Assembly: GCA_002348265.1 (NCBI GenBank)
Contig: DEAT01000028.1
Coordinates: 87,887-151,886 of the forward strand
Origin: Gemmatimonadales bacterium UBA2975
GTDB lineage: Bacteria; Gemmatimonadota; Gemmatimonadetes; Longimicrobiales; Gaopeijiaceae
Reading direction: 5' to 3'
DNA length: 64,000 bases
Below the pieces are notes generated by a model. The model saw only the letters and a list, made by a program, of their open reading frames with translations, was not told where the DNA came from and did not search any database. Each line of letters begins with the position of its first letter. Position 1 is the first letter of the stretch. Both the position numbers and the translations under genes were made by a program. Positions 30,456 through 40,686 of this stretch are shown in pieces.

Positions 30456-30493
30456 GGACGAAAGCATGGACACCGAGAAGCAAGTGGAGAGGC

Positions 30494-32068
30494 TTATACG
30501 TCCAACCCATAGCGAGAGATCTTCCTATATAGCGTGCGCTCCCCAATGCCGAGCGACTCGGCTGCCTTCCGGCGATTTCCGGATGCCTTGCGAAGTGCTA
30601 CCTCGATCGCCGCACTCTCCAGATCGTGTATCGTCATACCATCACGATACACCACAACCTCTTGATCTTCGAGTTCATCGTTAACCACAGGTTCAACCAA
30701 ACCCGGCACATAGGCAGGGATTTCAATTCCTGCCGAGATGGGGCCACCTTCAGTGCCGACTGAGCCGAGCAACGCCTCTGTAAATTCTCCATCAGCCATG
30801 CCACCTCGGTAAGCCTCAAAGTCACGACGGAGATCATCCATATCAACGCGTAACTCGACTAGTGTACGGAAAACGAACTCAAGCTCGGGGCGGACACTTG
30901 ATCCAGGACGAGCTGCGACATCCTCCGAGTTTCTAAGCGGGACAGGGAGCAGTGAGACCTTGCCACCCTGTACTTCCTCAGGGATATCTTCCGGTCGAAT
31001 CATACGTCTTGGGGCAAGCACTACCATTGATTCTACGAGATTGCGGAGTTCACGGATGTTGCCTGGCCAACTGTAGTCAACAAGGATCTTCATAGCATCC
31101 GGTGATATCCCAGGAAACGCCTGATCATTTTGGTCCGAGACATCGCGCACGAATTCCTCAATCAAAAGAGGAATATCTGCCCGACGCTCCCGTAATGCTG
31201 GCAACTCAATCCCGAGAACGTTGATCCGGAAGTAAAGATCACTCCTAAACTCTCCAATCGAGACTAGCTGTCTGAGATCCTGATTCGTTGCAGCCAGGAT
31301 TCGAACATCTACTTTGATAGGAATTTCCCCACCTACTCGATGGAATTCCCTTTCCTCCAGTACCCGCAACAGCTTGGTCTGAGTCGCCAACGGCATCTCA
31401 CCCAGCTCATCTAGGAAGATTGTGCCTCCATCTGCAAGCTCGAATAGCCCCTTCCGCGAATCTATCGCACCTGTAAAGGCCCCTTTCTCATGACCAAAGA
31501 GTTCCGATTCCAGGAGCGTCTCGGATAGGGCAGCCACATTAACACCGATGAAGGGCTTATGCCGTCGTGGAGACAAAGCGTGGATCCCGCGCGCGACCAA
31601 CTCCTTTCCCGTCCCAGACTCTCCAGTTACCAGCACAGTTGAAGATGCAGGAGCAATCTGCACGACCCGTTCCAGAACCTGTCGCATGGCGTCGGTCTGT
31701 CCAACGATACCAGTGAGCGAACGCAGTCTCTGTCGCTCGATGGCCCTGCTGCATAGAAGCACCACATCGTCCAGATCTCCCGTCTCATCAAACACCTCAT
31801 CGAAGCATTCAAGTTTTTGTGCCTCATCGACGACTGGCTCTACGGCAAATACGGGGAGGTGCAACTCGTCCTTTGCATACTTAGCAAGCATGCTCTTACC
31901 GCTGTCATCGCGGCCTGTCACCACAAGAACTGTCGGTACGTCGGATCCAGCGACCTTTTCGGTCGGCGTAACGAGATCAGTTTCATATCCGACCACTTCT
32001 AATCGACTGCGAAGCTCACCTGCTAACGGAAGATTGTGAGTTGAAATCAGCACACAGCCCTTACTCAT
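30494..32068 (-). CDS. Sigma-54-dependent transcriptional activator with degenerate receiver
   Basis: 524-residue NtrC-family activator. The N-terminal 115 residues look like a receiver but the phosphoacceptor position reads VLVVTGRDD and the conserved Lys loop is FAVEPVV, so phosphorylation is doubtful. The AAA+ domain has Walker A GESGTGKE, the sigma-54 contact loop GAFTGA, and Walker B GTIFLDEL. A C-terminal Fis-type helix-turn-helix (RKAAESLGIGERTLYRKI) follows. ATG 32068 is chosen because AGGAGG lies eight bases upstream, inside the end of the MoaB gene. No -24/-12 target promoter was seen nearby. No sensor kinase is adjacent. Confidence 0.92.
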   Translation of the reverse strand: MSKGCVLISTHNLPLAGELRSRLEVVGYETDLVTPTEKVAGSDVPTVLVVTGRDDSGKSMLAKYAKDELHLPVFAVEPVVDEAQKLECFDEVFDETGDLDDVVLLCSRAIERQRLRSLTGIVGQTDAMRQVLERVVQIAPASSTVLVTGESGTGKELVARGIHALSPRRHKPFIGVNVAALSETLLESELFGHEKGAFTGAIDSRKGLFELADGGTIFLDELGEMPLATQTKLLRVLEEREFHRVGGEIPIKVDVRILAATNQDLRQLVSIGEFRSDLYFRINVLGIELPALRERRADIPLLIEEFVRDVSDQNDQAFPGISPDAMKILVDYSWPGNIRELRNLVESMVVLAPRRMIRPEDIPEEVQGGKVSLLPVPLRNSEDVAARPGSSVRPELEFVFRTLVELRVDMDDLRRDFEAYRGGMADGEFTEALLGSVGTEGGPISAGIEIPAYVPGLVEPVVNDELEDQEVVVYRDGMTIHDLESAAIEVALRKASGNRRKAAESLGIGERTLYRKISRYGLDV

Positions 32069-32588
32069 TGTCATCACCTCCTATCTCATGAGGTGCATCG
32101 TCGCCACGTAGAAGGGCAATCGCATGGTCGACAACCGATTCCAACACGGACAGACCGTCCGATACTCCACCGGGGCTACCTGGACAGTTGACAATCAATG
32201 TTCGTCCGCGAATTCCGGCCACACCACGCGCAATAATTGAGTACGGCGTAGCGTTTAGCCCCTTTCTTCGGATCTCTTCAGCAATCCCGGGGGCCTCCCG
32301 ATCCAACACAGCCCGCGTTGCCTCAGGAGTTACATCGCGCCGTGTGAAGCCCGTCCCTCCGGTGGTGATGATCAGATCCATTCCCTCATCCGCCCACTGA
32401 GTCAGGAGTGAAACAATAGCAGACGTTTCGTCCGGTACGATGGAATACTCCTTTACTCTGTATTTTCTAGTTTTACACCACTCTACGATTCGTGGGCCAC
32501 TTACGTCCTCGCGGACTCCTGTCGATGAACGATCGCTAATCGTTAGGACTCCGACCTCAGGAGTTGGATCTAGGGGCATTATGCTCAT
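32061..32588 (-). CDS. MoaB/Mog-family molybdopterin biosynthesis protein
   Basis: About 175 residues from ATG 32588, which has GAGG upstream; the open frame runs 23 residues further without homology. The MogA/MoaB fold is shown by VGVLTISDRSSTG (about 12-24), TTGGTGFTRRDVTPEAT (about 74-90) and VNCPGSPGGVSDGL (about 133-146). Mog adenylylates molybdopterin before molybdenum insertion. The gene follows gcvT by 10 bases and overlaps the activator by eight. No other moa or moe genes are in the window, so the pathway is incomplete here. Confidence 0.88.
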   Translation of the reverse strand: MSIMPLDPTPEVGVLTISDRSSTGVREDVSGPRIVEWCKTRKYRVKEYSIVPDETSAIVSLLTQWADEGMDLIITTGGTGFTRRDVTPEATRAVLDREAPGIAEEIRRKGLNATPYSIIARGVAGIRGRTLIVNCPGSPGGVSDGLSVLESVVDHAIALLRGDDAPHEIGGDDNE

Positions 32589-32598
32589 CACAGAGACC

Positions 32599-33708
32599 TC
32601 AACGCTTGATAGAGCCCTCAGTATAAAACGGCGGTCTCTGCACAACCGCGTCCACATGCCGGCCCCGCAAGTTGACCTGCAATTCTGTATCCACTTTAGA
32701 GAGCTCGACCGGCACGTATGCTAACGCCACCCCATAACCGAGAGTTGGGCTTACAGTCCCACTGGTCACCTTGCCAACGACCTCACCGTCGGCAATTACC
32801 TCATAGCCAGGTCTGGGAAAGCCTTTTCCAGTCAGTCGGAGACCAACCAGCCGGCGGGTAACGCCTTCTTTCTTCTGAGAAGCTAGCGCCTCTTGACCTA
32901 CAAAATACTCTTTACCGAGCTTCGTAACCCATCCAAGCCCAGACTCAAGCGTAGTATGCTCTTCATCGAGGTCGTTCCCGTACAAGGCATAACCCACCTC
33001 GAGCCTGAGCGAATCACGTGAACCTAAGCCAGCTGGGACCAGCCCCAATCCCCCACCAACATCAAGAAGAGTGGTCCATAGTTCTTCAGCTCTTTCGGCA
33101 GGGATATACAGTTCGAAACCATCCTCACCCGTGTAACCAGTGCCACTTATCACCGCAGGAACACCAGCGACTTCTCCTTCAGCAAAACGGTAGTATTTGA
33201 CCTCATCCACATTGAGGCTCGCGAGAGGACGCAGAATTTCACGGGCATGGGGACCCTGAAGCGCCAGAAGTGCTGTTTTCTCGGACACATCCGTAACTTC
33301 TACCTCAAAATCATTTGCGTGTTTAGACACCCATGCCCAATCCTTCGACAGATTTGAGGCATTCACAACGAGCATAAATTGGTCGGGGAAACGATAGATG
33401 ATTAAATCGTCTATCACACATCCTGTCTCAAGACACATCGCTGAATACTGCGCTTGACCGACTTCGATAATCGAAGCGTCGTTCACCGAGATCTTTTGGA
33501 TTAAGCCGAGGGCTTCCGGACCTCGCACGATAAATTCCCCCATGTGCGAAACGTCAAAAAGTCCGGCTCTCTCTCGGACCGCGGCGTGCTCTGCCTTAAT
33601 GCCAGTAGGGTATTGAACGGGCATCGAATACCCGGCGAACGGCACCATCTTAGCACCCAAGGCGACGTGTGCGTCATTTAGTGGTGTCAGCTTCAGTGTG
33701 TCGGACAA
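32599..33708 (-). CDS. gcvT: Glycine cleavage system T protein (aminomethyltransferase)
   Basis: 369-residue folate-dependent enzyme that releases ammonia and makes methylene-tetrahydrofolate from the H-protein-bound intermediate. N-terminal [21 protein letters not shown], the [11 protein letters not shown] block (about 50-60), and [13 protein letters not shown] (about 191-203) are visible; the last is the folate-binding signature region. It is not accompanied by gcvP or gcvH here. Normal length. It sits 53 bases downstream of hslU. Confidence 0.95.
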   Translation of the reverse strand: MSDTLKLTPLNDAHVALGAKMVPFAGYSMPVQYPTGIKAEHAAVRERAGLFDVSHMGEFIVRGPEALGLIQKISVNDASIIEVGQAQYSAMCLETGCVIDDLIIYRFPDQFMLVVNASNLSKDWAWVSKHANDFEVEVTDVSEKTALLALQGPHAREILRPLASLNVDEVKYYRFAEGEVAGVPAVISGTGYTGEDGFELYIPAERAEELWTTLLDVGGGLGLVPAGLGSRDSLRLEVGYALYGNDLDEEHTTLESGLGWVTKLGKEYFVGQEALASQKKEGVTRRLVGLRLTGKGFPRPGYEVIADGEVVGKVTSGTVSPTLGYGVALAYVPVELSKVDTELQVNLRGRHVDAVVQRPPFYTEGSIKR

Positions 33709-33761
33709 GGATCAACCTTTTTTCTTAAGTAAATAGTTGCGCTATCCCGCGCGCTACCGCC

Positions 33762-35231
33762 CTAAAGGATGTAACGACTCAAGTCTTCGTCCTCCGAGAC
33801 CTCCTTCAGTCTCGTATGCACCATACTTCTATCGACGACCACCGGATCGCCAGCCGCTTCGGGCAAATCGAACATCACATTCTCTAGCAGTGTCGTCAGT
33901 ACTGTGCGAAGCCTGCGAGCTCCAATGTTCTCCATACGTTCATTTAGTTCCATGGCGATGCGGGCGATCTCTTCAACACCGTCGTCTGTGAACTCAATCG
34001 CTCCGCCCTCTGTTTCGATAAGGGCGCAGTATTGGTCTAAAAGAGCGTTCTTGGGCTCTCGGAGGATTCTGGCAAACTCTTCTTCCCCTAGCGTCTGTAA
34101 CTCGACTCGAATAGGAAAGCGCCCCTGCAGCTCTGGTATTAGGTCCGACGGCTTAGCAACATGGAAGGCACCGGCAGCTATAAATAAGATGTGATCGGTT
34201 CGAACCAACCCATACTTCGTTGCTACAGTAGAACCTTCTACGATGGGTAACAGATCTCTCTGCACACCCTCCCGGCTCACGTCCGGACCACGCCCACCTC
34301 GATCGCCAGCAACCTTGTCGATTTCGTCCAGGAAGACGATACCCATCTCCTCTGCACGGTACAGAGCCTCGTTCACAACTTCGTCCATGTCCACTAATCG
34401 CTCAAGCTCGTCCTGAAGAAGAATACGTCGAGCCTCCGCGACCGACACTGTGCGACGCTTCTTCTTCTTCGGAAGCATATCCTGAAGCATCTCGGTGAAG
34501 TTGTGATCTATCCCTTCTGCACCGCCCATCGGAATCATCATCCCGTCAATTGAGGCCGACTGTGTCACCTCAATCTCGACCTCACGCTCCTCGAGCTTCC
34601 CTTCCTTCAGCAACGCTCCGAGCTTCTCGCGTGTGCGTGACCGACGCTCATATACCTCGTCCTGCTGCTCTGCTACGCCTGAGGAGCCCGCTACAAAAAC
34701 ACTAGATGTCTTTTCCTCTGGTGATTTTGGCTCCGGACTTCCTATCGGCAGCAAAAGATCAAGGATCTTCTCGTGCACGCGCTCTTCGGCGGTGCCTTGT
34801 ACCTCGTACTCTCGGTCGGCTCGAACTAAGTTGATCGAAATGTCTACGAGATCCCGAATCATCGATTCTACGTCTCTGCCAACGTAGCCCACCTCGGTGA
34901 ACTTAGACGCTTCCACCTTAAGGAACGGCGCGCCAGCGAGACGAGCAAGCCGGCGTGCGATCTCTGTCTTCCCGACTCCAGTTGGACCGATCAGGATCAG
35001 ATTGTTAGGAGCGATCTCCTCCCTCATCTCCTCCTCAACCCTCTGACGACGCCAGCGATTTCGAAGAACAATGGCAACCGCCTTCTTCGCATCACTTTGC
35101 CCGATAATGTACTTATCTAACTCGGCGACAATCTGACGTGGCGTCAGTTCATCAAGCCAGATCTGACCCTCTTCTTTTCCGTCCGACTCTTTTGCTTTTT
35201 GATCGGCAGCTTGAATTGCTTCAGTCGTCAT
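33762..35231 (-). CDS. hslU: HslU (ClpY) ATPase of the HslUV protease
   Basis: 489-residue AAA+ unfoldase that feeds HslV. Walker [13 protein letters not shown] (about 82-93), pore-loop FTEVGYVGRDVE, the intermediate I-domain (about 115-260, rich in charged residues), Walker B IVFLDEIDKVAG, C-terminal RRLRTVLTTLLE and the terminal YIL typical of the HslV-activating tail are all visible. It lies three bases after hslV. Confidence 0.97.
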   Translation of the reverse strand: MTTEAIQAADQKAKESDGKEEGQIWLDELTPRQIVAELDKYIIGQSDAKKAVAIVLRNRWRRQRVEEEMREEIAPNNLILIGPTGVGKTEIARRLARLAGAPFLKVEASKFTEVGYVGRDVESMIRDLVDISINLVRADREYEVQGTAEERVHEKILDLLLPIGSPEPKSPEEKTSSVFVAGSSGVAEQQDEVYERRSRTREKLGALLKEGKLEEREVEIEVTQSASIDGMMIPMGGAEGIDHNFTEMLQDMLPKKKKRRTVSVAEARRILLQDELERLVDMDEVVNEALYRAEEMGIVFLDEIDKVAGDRGGRGPDVSREGVQRDLLPIVEGSTVATKYGLVRTDHILFIAAGAFHVAKPSDLIPELQGRFPIRVELQTLGEEEFARILREPKNALLDQYCALIETEGGAIEFTDDGVEEIARIAMELNERMENIGARRLRTVLTTLLENVMFDLPEAAGDPVVVDRSMVHTRLKEVSEDEDLSRYIL

Positions 35232-35234
35232 CCC

Positions 35235-35780
35235 TCATTCTCCTAATTCAAGGACGACTATGTCCTGATTTGTGTAGATGCAGATGTCCCCAGCTATTTC
35301 AAGAGATCTTTTAACCACTTCCTTTGCATCAAGCTCCGAGTGGTCCTTTAAGGCCCTAGCAGCAGCGAGAGCAAAAGACCCACCCGATCCAATCGCTAGG
35401 ACGCCATCGTCCGGTTCGATCACATCACCATTCCCGCTGACAAGAAACAGGTGCTCTCGATCAGCGACCGCTAGCAAGGCGTCGAGACGTCTTAGGTAAC
35501 GATCCATTCTCCAGTCCTTAGCTAGCTCGACTACGGCTTTAGTCATATTCGCGGGATAGCGTTCGAGCTTCTCTTCTAGCTTTTCGAAGAGTGTGAAAGC
35601 ATCAGCCACAGCGCCTGCAAACCCAGCTAAAATCGCACCATCACGAAGTTCCCGAACCTTCCGTGCACTACCTTTTACAACTATATCGGCCATAGTAACC
35701 TGACCGTCACCTCCCATCGCAACTCGTCCCTCCTTCCGGACGGCTAGGACAGTTGTTGCGTGTACGTCATGCAGACTCAT
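35235..35780 (-). CDS. hslV: HslV (ClpQ) threonine peptidase
   Basis: About 181 residues from ATG 35780 (GGAG just upstream); a GTG at 35789 would add three. The catalytic nucleophile should be Thr9 after removal of an eight-residue propeptide (MSLHDVHA), since the core begins TTVLAVRK. Family blocks are [27 protein letters not shown] and [17 protein letters not shown]. This propeptide length resembles ClpQ from Bacillus more than E. coli HslV, where only Met is removed. Confidence 0.96.
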   Translation of the reverse strand: MSLHDVHATTVLAVRKEGRVAMGGDGQVTMADIVVKGSARKVRELRDGAILAGFAGAVADAFTLFEKLEEKLERYPANMTKAVVELAKDWRMDRYLRRLDALLAVADREHLFLVSGNGDVIEPDDGVLAIGSGGSFALAAARALKDHSELDAKEVVKRSLEIAGDICIYTNQDIVVLELGE

Positions 35781-35882
35781 GGGCTCCACACAGAAAGAAA
35801 TGGGTGTTTGTGTAGCAAAATTCTCGCGTTGTGCAAACGCGGGGCAAAGAATCTAACGCAGAGACTGCCTATATGGCATACA

Positions 35883-36812
35883 TCAGTCCGAACGAGGGTG
35901 TGCTGTCCTATAGACTCGGAGAAGGCGTTCCTTACTGGTGTGTGTGTAGATCCGAGTTGTCGAAAGCGATACATGCCCTAGGAGCTCTTTGACGGCTAGC
36001 AGATCAGCTCCAGCCTCTAGGAGATGCGTCGCAAATGAGTGGCGCAAGGCGTGCGTAGATAGTCCTCTAGATCCTGCTGCCTGCTCAAGACAGTCACGAG
36101 CGATCGACTGGATCGACCTACGAGACAAGCGACCACCACGGAGATTTACGAGCAGGGCTGCTTCCTGAGATCGGATCACATCATTCCTTCTAGGCTTGTA
36201 GCGCTCGATGGCCCTTAAGGCAGCTTCGGTCACCGGCACTATCCGCTCCTTCGCTCCTTTCCCGGTCACACGCATCTGCTTTGCAGCCTGATCTATCTGA
36301 TCGACACCCGACTCGTGCAACTCCGACAGCCTCAACCCACTACCGTATAACAATTCCATAATCACGAGTGTTCTCGTACCAGTAAGTGTGTTGTCTTTCG
36401 CTTGAAGCTCCGCGTATTCGAAGACGGCATCCACATCGGCACGTGACAGATGCCCGGGTAGTCTGCGCTCGAGCTTCGGTGCCCTTATCGTCTGACCGGG
36501 ATTCGACGGAATTCGCTCCTCCAGATGTAAAAAAGAAAGGAAGGTCCTCGCCGAAGTCAGCTTCCGGGCAATGCTCCTTTTGGCGAGTCCACGCCGGGTA
36601 CACGCACCCATAAAGGCTCTTAAAGCCAACCTGTCAACATCCGGGTCGGCCCAACCCCACTCGGACTTCCCAAGGTATCCGGTGAGGAACTCTTCGAGCT
36701 CTTTCAGATCGCCGCGGTAAGCCTTGAGTGTGTTAGCCGCAAGTTGACGTTCATCAGCCAAGTGTCGGAGGAAGTCTTCGACTTCGGGGCGCTCTATATC
36801 TTGATTCTTCAC
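35883..36812 (-). CDS. xerC: Tyrosine recombinase XerC
   Basis: 309-residue site-specific recombinase for dimer resolution at dif. The N-terminal SAM-like DNA-binding domain (about 5-100) precedes the catalytic domain with Arg in GSGLRLSELHE, Lys in GKGAKERIVP, HALRHSFATHLL, LLGHVSLSTTRIYTH with the Tyr nucleophile. The start is GTG overlapping the trmFO stop by four bases. The order topA-trmFO-xerC-hslV-hslU matches Bacillus. Confidence 0.93.
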   Translation of the reverse strand: MKNQDIERPEVEDFLRHLADERQLAANTLKAYRGDLKELEEFLTGYLGKSEWGWADPDVDRLALRAFMGACTRRGLAKRSIARKLTSARTFLSFLHLEERIPSNPGQTIRAPKLERRLPGHLSRADVDAVFEYAELQAKDNTLTGTRTLVIMELLYGSGLRLSELHESGVDQIDQAAKQMRVTGKGAKERIVPVTEAALRAIERYKPRRNDVIRSQEAALLVNLRGGRLSRRSIQSIARDCLEQAAGSRGLSTHALRHSFATHLLEAGADLLAVKELLGHVSLSTTRIYTHTSKERLLRVYRTAHPRSD

Positions 36813-38134
36813 GCCGACGCTGTCATGCCCGGAAAGTGATCCTTAATCCAGGCTATGAAATCATCCTGAGCTCTCTGAGCAAGGATCTTCCGCTTCTCCT
36901 TCTTATTCTTGACCCTTCTAGGCAGCGGATCCACAAGTCCCCAGTTTGAATTCATAGGCTGAAAGCGACCCGGGGCTGCATCACGTAGGTATCGATACAA
37001 GCCTCCAATCATTGTCGTCGGTGGCGGTAGCACCGGATCTTTTCCTTCGAGGAGACGGGACAGGTTTATCCCGGCGAGAATCCCCGATGCAGCTGACTCA
37101 GTGTAGCCTTCTACACCCGTCAACTGACCCGCAAATAACAGGTCATCCCGATCCTGGAGACTACCCCACGCTGAGAGAAACTCCGGGAAATTCAGGTAAC
37201 TGTTTCGGTGTATTGAACCCCATCTTAGAAACTCAGCATTCTCAAGACCGGGGATCGTTGAGAAAACGCGACGCTGATCACCAATCTTCAAACGGGTCTG
37301 AAATCCAACCATGTTCCACATCTGCCCAGCCCGGTCTTCTCTACGCAGTTGCACGACCGCCCACGGCCGCTCTCCTGTGCGCGGATCCGTAAGGCCTATC
37401 GGCTTCATCGGACCGAAGCGCAAAGTCTCGCTCCCTCGTGCAGCCATAACCTCAACGGGGAGGCAGCCCTCAAAGTAAGGGACGTTGTCCCAATCGTGCC
37501 CCTCATGAGCCTCACCCGCCTTTAGGACGGCAATGAACGCGTCGTACTCCTCTTTGGTCATCGGGCAATTCATGTAATCAGCATCTTCATCGAATCGCCC
37601 TGCCTCGAATACTATCTCGTCATTCAAGCTTTCCCTCTCCACGATGGGAGCTATCGCGTCAAAGAAAGACAGGCCTCGGTCTCCCAAAGCGCTCCCGATC
37701 GCCTCGTAAAGGGCACCCGAGGTGAGTGGGCCCGTCGCTATGATCGCTGGCCCCTCCGGCAAATTCAGGCATTCACCGCGAACCACCTCTATTCGTGACT
37801 CTGCGCTGATCGCTGCCGTCATTGTCTGCGCGAAAAGGTGCCGATCCACCGCAAGAGCGGAGCCGGCCGCTACTCGAGAAACATCAGCTGACCGCAAGAG
37901 AACAGATCCTAGGCTCCGCATCTCTCGCTTTAGTTGGCCGTGCGCGTTCTCTGGAGCCTCACTTTTGAACGAGTTAGTACATACCAACTCACCTAGACTT
38001 TCTGTCTGGTGAGCCTCCGTGTTTCGAAAAGGCCGCATCTCCATTAGACGCACTTTGTGCCCCGCCTGCGCAAGCTGAAGGGCAGCCTCGCAGCCGGCCA
38101 AACCACCGCCAACCACGGTCACCACGGAAGTCAT
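36809..38134 (-). CDS. trmFO: TrmFO, folate-dependent tRNA U54 methyltransferase
   Basis: 441-residue flavoprotein that methylates U54 of tRNA using methylene-tetrahydrofolate. The FAD-binding VVGGGLAGCEAALQLA (about 7-22), MRPFRNTEAHQTE, LVCTNSFKSE (with the catalytic-site Cys) and GVEGYTESAASGILAG (about 344-359) are typical. It overlaps topA upstream and xerC downstream by four bases each. Confidence 0.97.
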   Translation of the reverse strand: MTSVVTVVGGGLAGCEAALQLAQAGHKVRLMEMRPFRNTEAHQTESLGELVCTNSFKSEAPENAHGQLKREMRSLGSVLLRSADVSRVAAGSALAVDRHLFAQTMTAAISAESRIEVVRGECLNLPEGPAIIATGPLTSGALYEAIGSALGDRGLSFFDAIAPIVERESLNDEIVFEAGRFDEDADYMNCPMTKEEYDAFIAVLKAGEAHEGHDWDNVPYFEGCLPVEVMAARGSETLRFGPMKPIGLTDPRTGERPWAVVQLRREDRAGQMWNMVGFQTRLKIGDQRRVFSTIPGLENAEFLRWGSIHRNSYLNFPEFLSAWGSLQDRDDLLFAGQLTGVEGYTESAASGILAGINLSRLLEGKDPVLPPPTTMIGGLYRYLRDAAPGRFQPMNSNWGLVDPLPRRVKNKKEKRKILAQRAQDDFIAWIKDHFPGMTASA

Positions 38135-40686
38135 CCCTCCGACCCACCCGCCTTTTTCTTAGCAGGCTTTTTCTTTGTCGCCTTCTTCGCGGCAGACTTC
38201 TTCTTCGAACCCCGGCGGCGGCCACCACCCTTTGATGCTTTTTCGGCTAGCATCTTCACTGCCTCTTGCAATTCGAGAGCTTCCGGCTCAGCGCCTTCGG
38301 GTAGGTTGGCATTGGTCTTTCCGTCGGTCACGTAGGGCCCGTAGCGACCATTCTTTACGATGACATCCCCACCAGTCTCAGGATGTTTACCCAGTTCTTT
38401 CAGCGGAAGCTTCGCATCCAAAAGAGCGACAGCTTCTTCCAACGAGACGGTCCACATTTCGTCATTCGCCGTGAGGCTGGCGTAAATCTTACCGCGTTTG
38501 ACGTACGGCCCGAAACGTCCTAGCGCGGCCACAATGATCTTATCTGTCTTCGGATCGTTACCTATCGTTCGCGGAAGCTCTAGCAACTTCACCGCGTAAT
38601 CAAAGTCGACCGAGGTATGATCAATCTCTTTCGGCACACTGACGCGTTTAGGTTTCTCATCCTCGGTCGGAGGTGCTAGCTCCACATAAGGACCATACGG
38701 ACCGTACTTAAGCTTTATCATACGGCCCTCGACAGGGTGCACGCCGAGTTCGTCTCCGTCGGGGTTGAACCCATCAAGCGACCGAGTGCTCTGGCAGTCT
38801 GGATAGGCCGAGCAACCTAAGAAACGCCCGTACCGGTTCCAGCGAACCAACATAGAGGAGTCGCACTTGTCGCAGGTCTCGCCTTCCGCGGCGAGGATCT
38901 CCTTGATGATCTCGTCGGAGTTTTCTTCGCCCTCCTTCAACCGTCTCATGAGACGGGGATAGAAATCCTCAAGCCGCTCGCGCCAATCGAGCTTGCCCTC
39001 AGCGATCTGGTCTAGCTCAAGTTCAACATCTCGGGTGTATCCGACATCGAAGATGTCAGGCAGTACCCTGACAAGCAGTTTTGAGACGACCTCGCCCAAG
39101 TCAGTCGGATGAAAACGCCTTTGTTCGAGTTCGACATACGGGCGCCTCTCATTTTGGAGCACCGAAATAATCGAGGCGTACGTTGAGGGGCGTCCGATTC
39201 CCTGTTTCTCTAGCTCCTTAACCAGACTTGCCTCTGAATAACGCGGTGGTGGCTGTGTAAAATGCTGTCTAGGCTCAATGCCCGTCACGTTCGCAGATGC
39301 ACCCTCAGAAAGCTCTGGCAGTGCCTCTAAATCACCCACAGGTTTCTGGTCGCCTTGCTCAAGCGCTTCCTTGTACAGCTTCGTGAATCCGTCAAACTTC
39401 ATGATTGAACCAGAGGACCTGAACTGATATTCCCGACCGTCAGAGCCTTCCATATCGAAGTCTACTGAGGTGATATCGTGGACCGCCGGCTCCACCTGGC
39501 TAGCCACAAACCTCAGCCATATCATCTCGTACAACTTGGCCTGGTCTACCTCGAGGTAGCGCGCAGCCTCCGAAGGAACAATTGTCACATCAGTCGGCCT
39601 TACCGCTTCGTGCGCATCTTGTGCGTCTTTGTTCTTCCCTGAGTAAAGCCTTGGAGCCGCAGGAAGATACTTCTCTCCATACTCTGACTGCTCTTTTATC
39701 CAAGAACGTGCTTGATTCGCAGCGGTCGGAGAGACACGAGTAGAATCCGTGCGCATATACGTGATAAGCCCTACCTGACCCCTGCTGCCAATCTCCTGAC
39801 CTTCATAGAGCCTCTGTGCATTCGACATAGTACGCTTCGTCGAGAAGCGAAGTCTCTTTGAAGCTGCCTGCTGCATTGTCGATGTCGTGAACGGAGCTGG
39901 GGGGTTTTTCTTTTGCTCACGCCTTCGCACCTCCGTCACTGCAAAGGGCAGATCCCTCACAGCATTCAGGACGGTCTTCGCCTCTTCCTCACCACCGATC
40001 TTGAACTTCGACTTACTGTCTATCGTATTGTCATCAATGCGATGGAGCCTCGCCTCAAAAGGCTGTCCATCCTTGAGCAGGTTCGCCGTAATCGACCAGT
40101 ACTCATCCTGCACGAAGGCCCGAATCTCATCTTCGCGATCACATATAATCCGGAGGGCAACCGTCTGAACACGACCAGCGGAGAGTCCGGGTCGAATCGG
40201 CCGCCACAGAAAAGGGCTTACTTTGAAACCGATCAACCGGTCCAGAATCCTGCGCGTCTGCTGAGCATCAATCTGGCCGTGATCTAGATCGCCACCACGC
40301 TCTAGTGCCTGACGAACGGCACCCTTCGTCACCTCACCAAATGTGATTCTCTTAAAACGCTCCGGATTCTTTTCATAGCCGAGTTCCTTAGCGACATGGA
40401 AGGCAATCATTTCACCTTCCCGATCCCTATCAGTCGCGAGGATTATGGAGTCCTTACCCTTCGCTGCCCTCTTGAGCTCAGCGATCACTTTACCCTTGCC
40501 TCGAATCGTTACGTACGTCGGTTCGAAAGGATTCTCAAGATTGACTACATCGACGCCCAGCTTCTTGGGAGGAAGGTCAATAACGTGGCCGATTGTAGCC
40601 TTGACCATATACTCGCTACCCAGATACTTGCTAATACTCCGTGCCTTAGCCGGAGACTCTACGATGACGAGGTGTTTTGCACTCAT
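38131..40686 (-). CDS. topA: DNA topoisomerase I
   Basis: 851-residue type IA enzyme that relaxes negative supercoils. The Toprim domain opens with VIVESPAKARSISKYLG; DRDREGE follows. The active-site Tyr is Tyr310 in GLITYMRTDST. A single C4 zinc finger (CDKC...CSAYPDC, about 590-625) and then several C-terminal repeats (GRYGPY, GPYGPYVE, GRFGPYVKRG) follow. The tail from about 820 is a Lys-rich, low-complexity stretch (SKKKSAAKKATKKKPAKKK). The length and order are normal. Confidence 0.97.
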   Translation of the reverse strand: MSAKHLVIVESPAKARSISKYLGSEYMVKATIGHVIDLPPKKLGVDVVNLENPFEPTYVTIRGKGKVIAELKRAAKGKDSIILATDRDREGEMIAFHVAKELGYEKNPERFKRITFGEVTKGAVRQALERGGDLDHGQIDAQQTRRILDRLIGFKVSPFLWRPIRPGLSAGRVQTVALRIICDREDEIRAFVQDEYWSITANLLKDGQPFEARLHRIDDNTIDSKSKFKIGGEEEAKTVLNAVRDLPFAVTEVRRREQKKNPPAPFTTSTMQQAASKRLRFSTKRTMSNAQRLYEGQEIGSRGQVGLITYMRTDSTRVSPTAANQARSWIKEQSEYGEKYLPAAPRLYSGKNKDAQDAHEAVRPTDVTIVPSEAARYLEVDQAKLYEMIWLRFVASQVEPAVHDITSVDFDMEGSDGREYQFRSSGSIMKFDGFTKLYKEALEQGDQKPVGDLEALPELSEGASANVTGIEPRQHFTQPPPRYSEASLVKELEKQGIGRPSTYASIISVLQNERRPYVELEQRRFHPTDLGEVVSKLLVRVLPDIFDVGYTRDVELELDQIAEGKLDWRERLEDFYPRLMRRLKEGEENSDEIIKEILAAEGETCDKCDSSMLVRWNRYGRFLGCSAYPDCQSTRSLDGFNPDGDELGVHPVEGRMIKLKYGPYGPYVELAPPTEDEKPKRVSVPKEIDHTSVDFDYAVKLLELPRTIGNDPKTDKIIVAALGRFGPYVKRGKIYASLTANDEMWTVSLEEAVALLDAKLPLKELGKHPETGGDVIVKNGRYGPYVTDGKTNANLPEGAEPEALELQEAVKMLAEKASKGGGRRRGSKKKSAAKKATKKKPAKKKAGGSEG

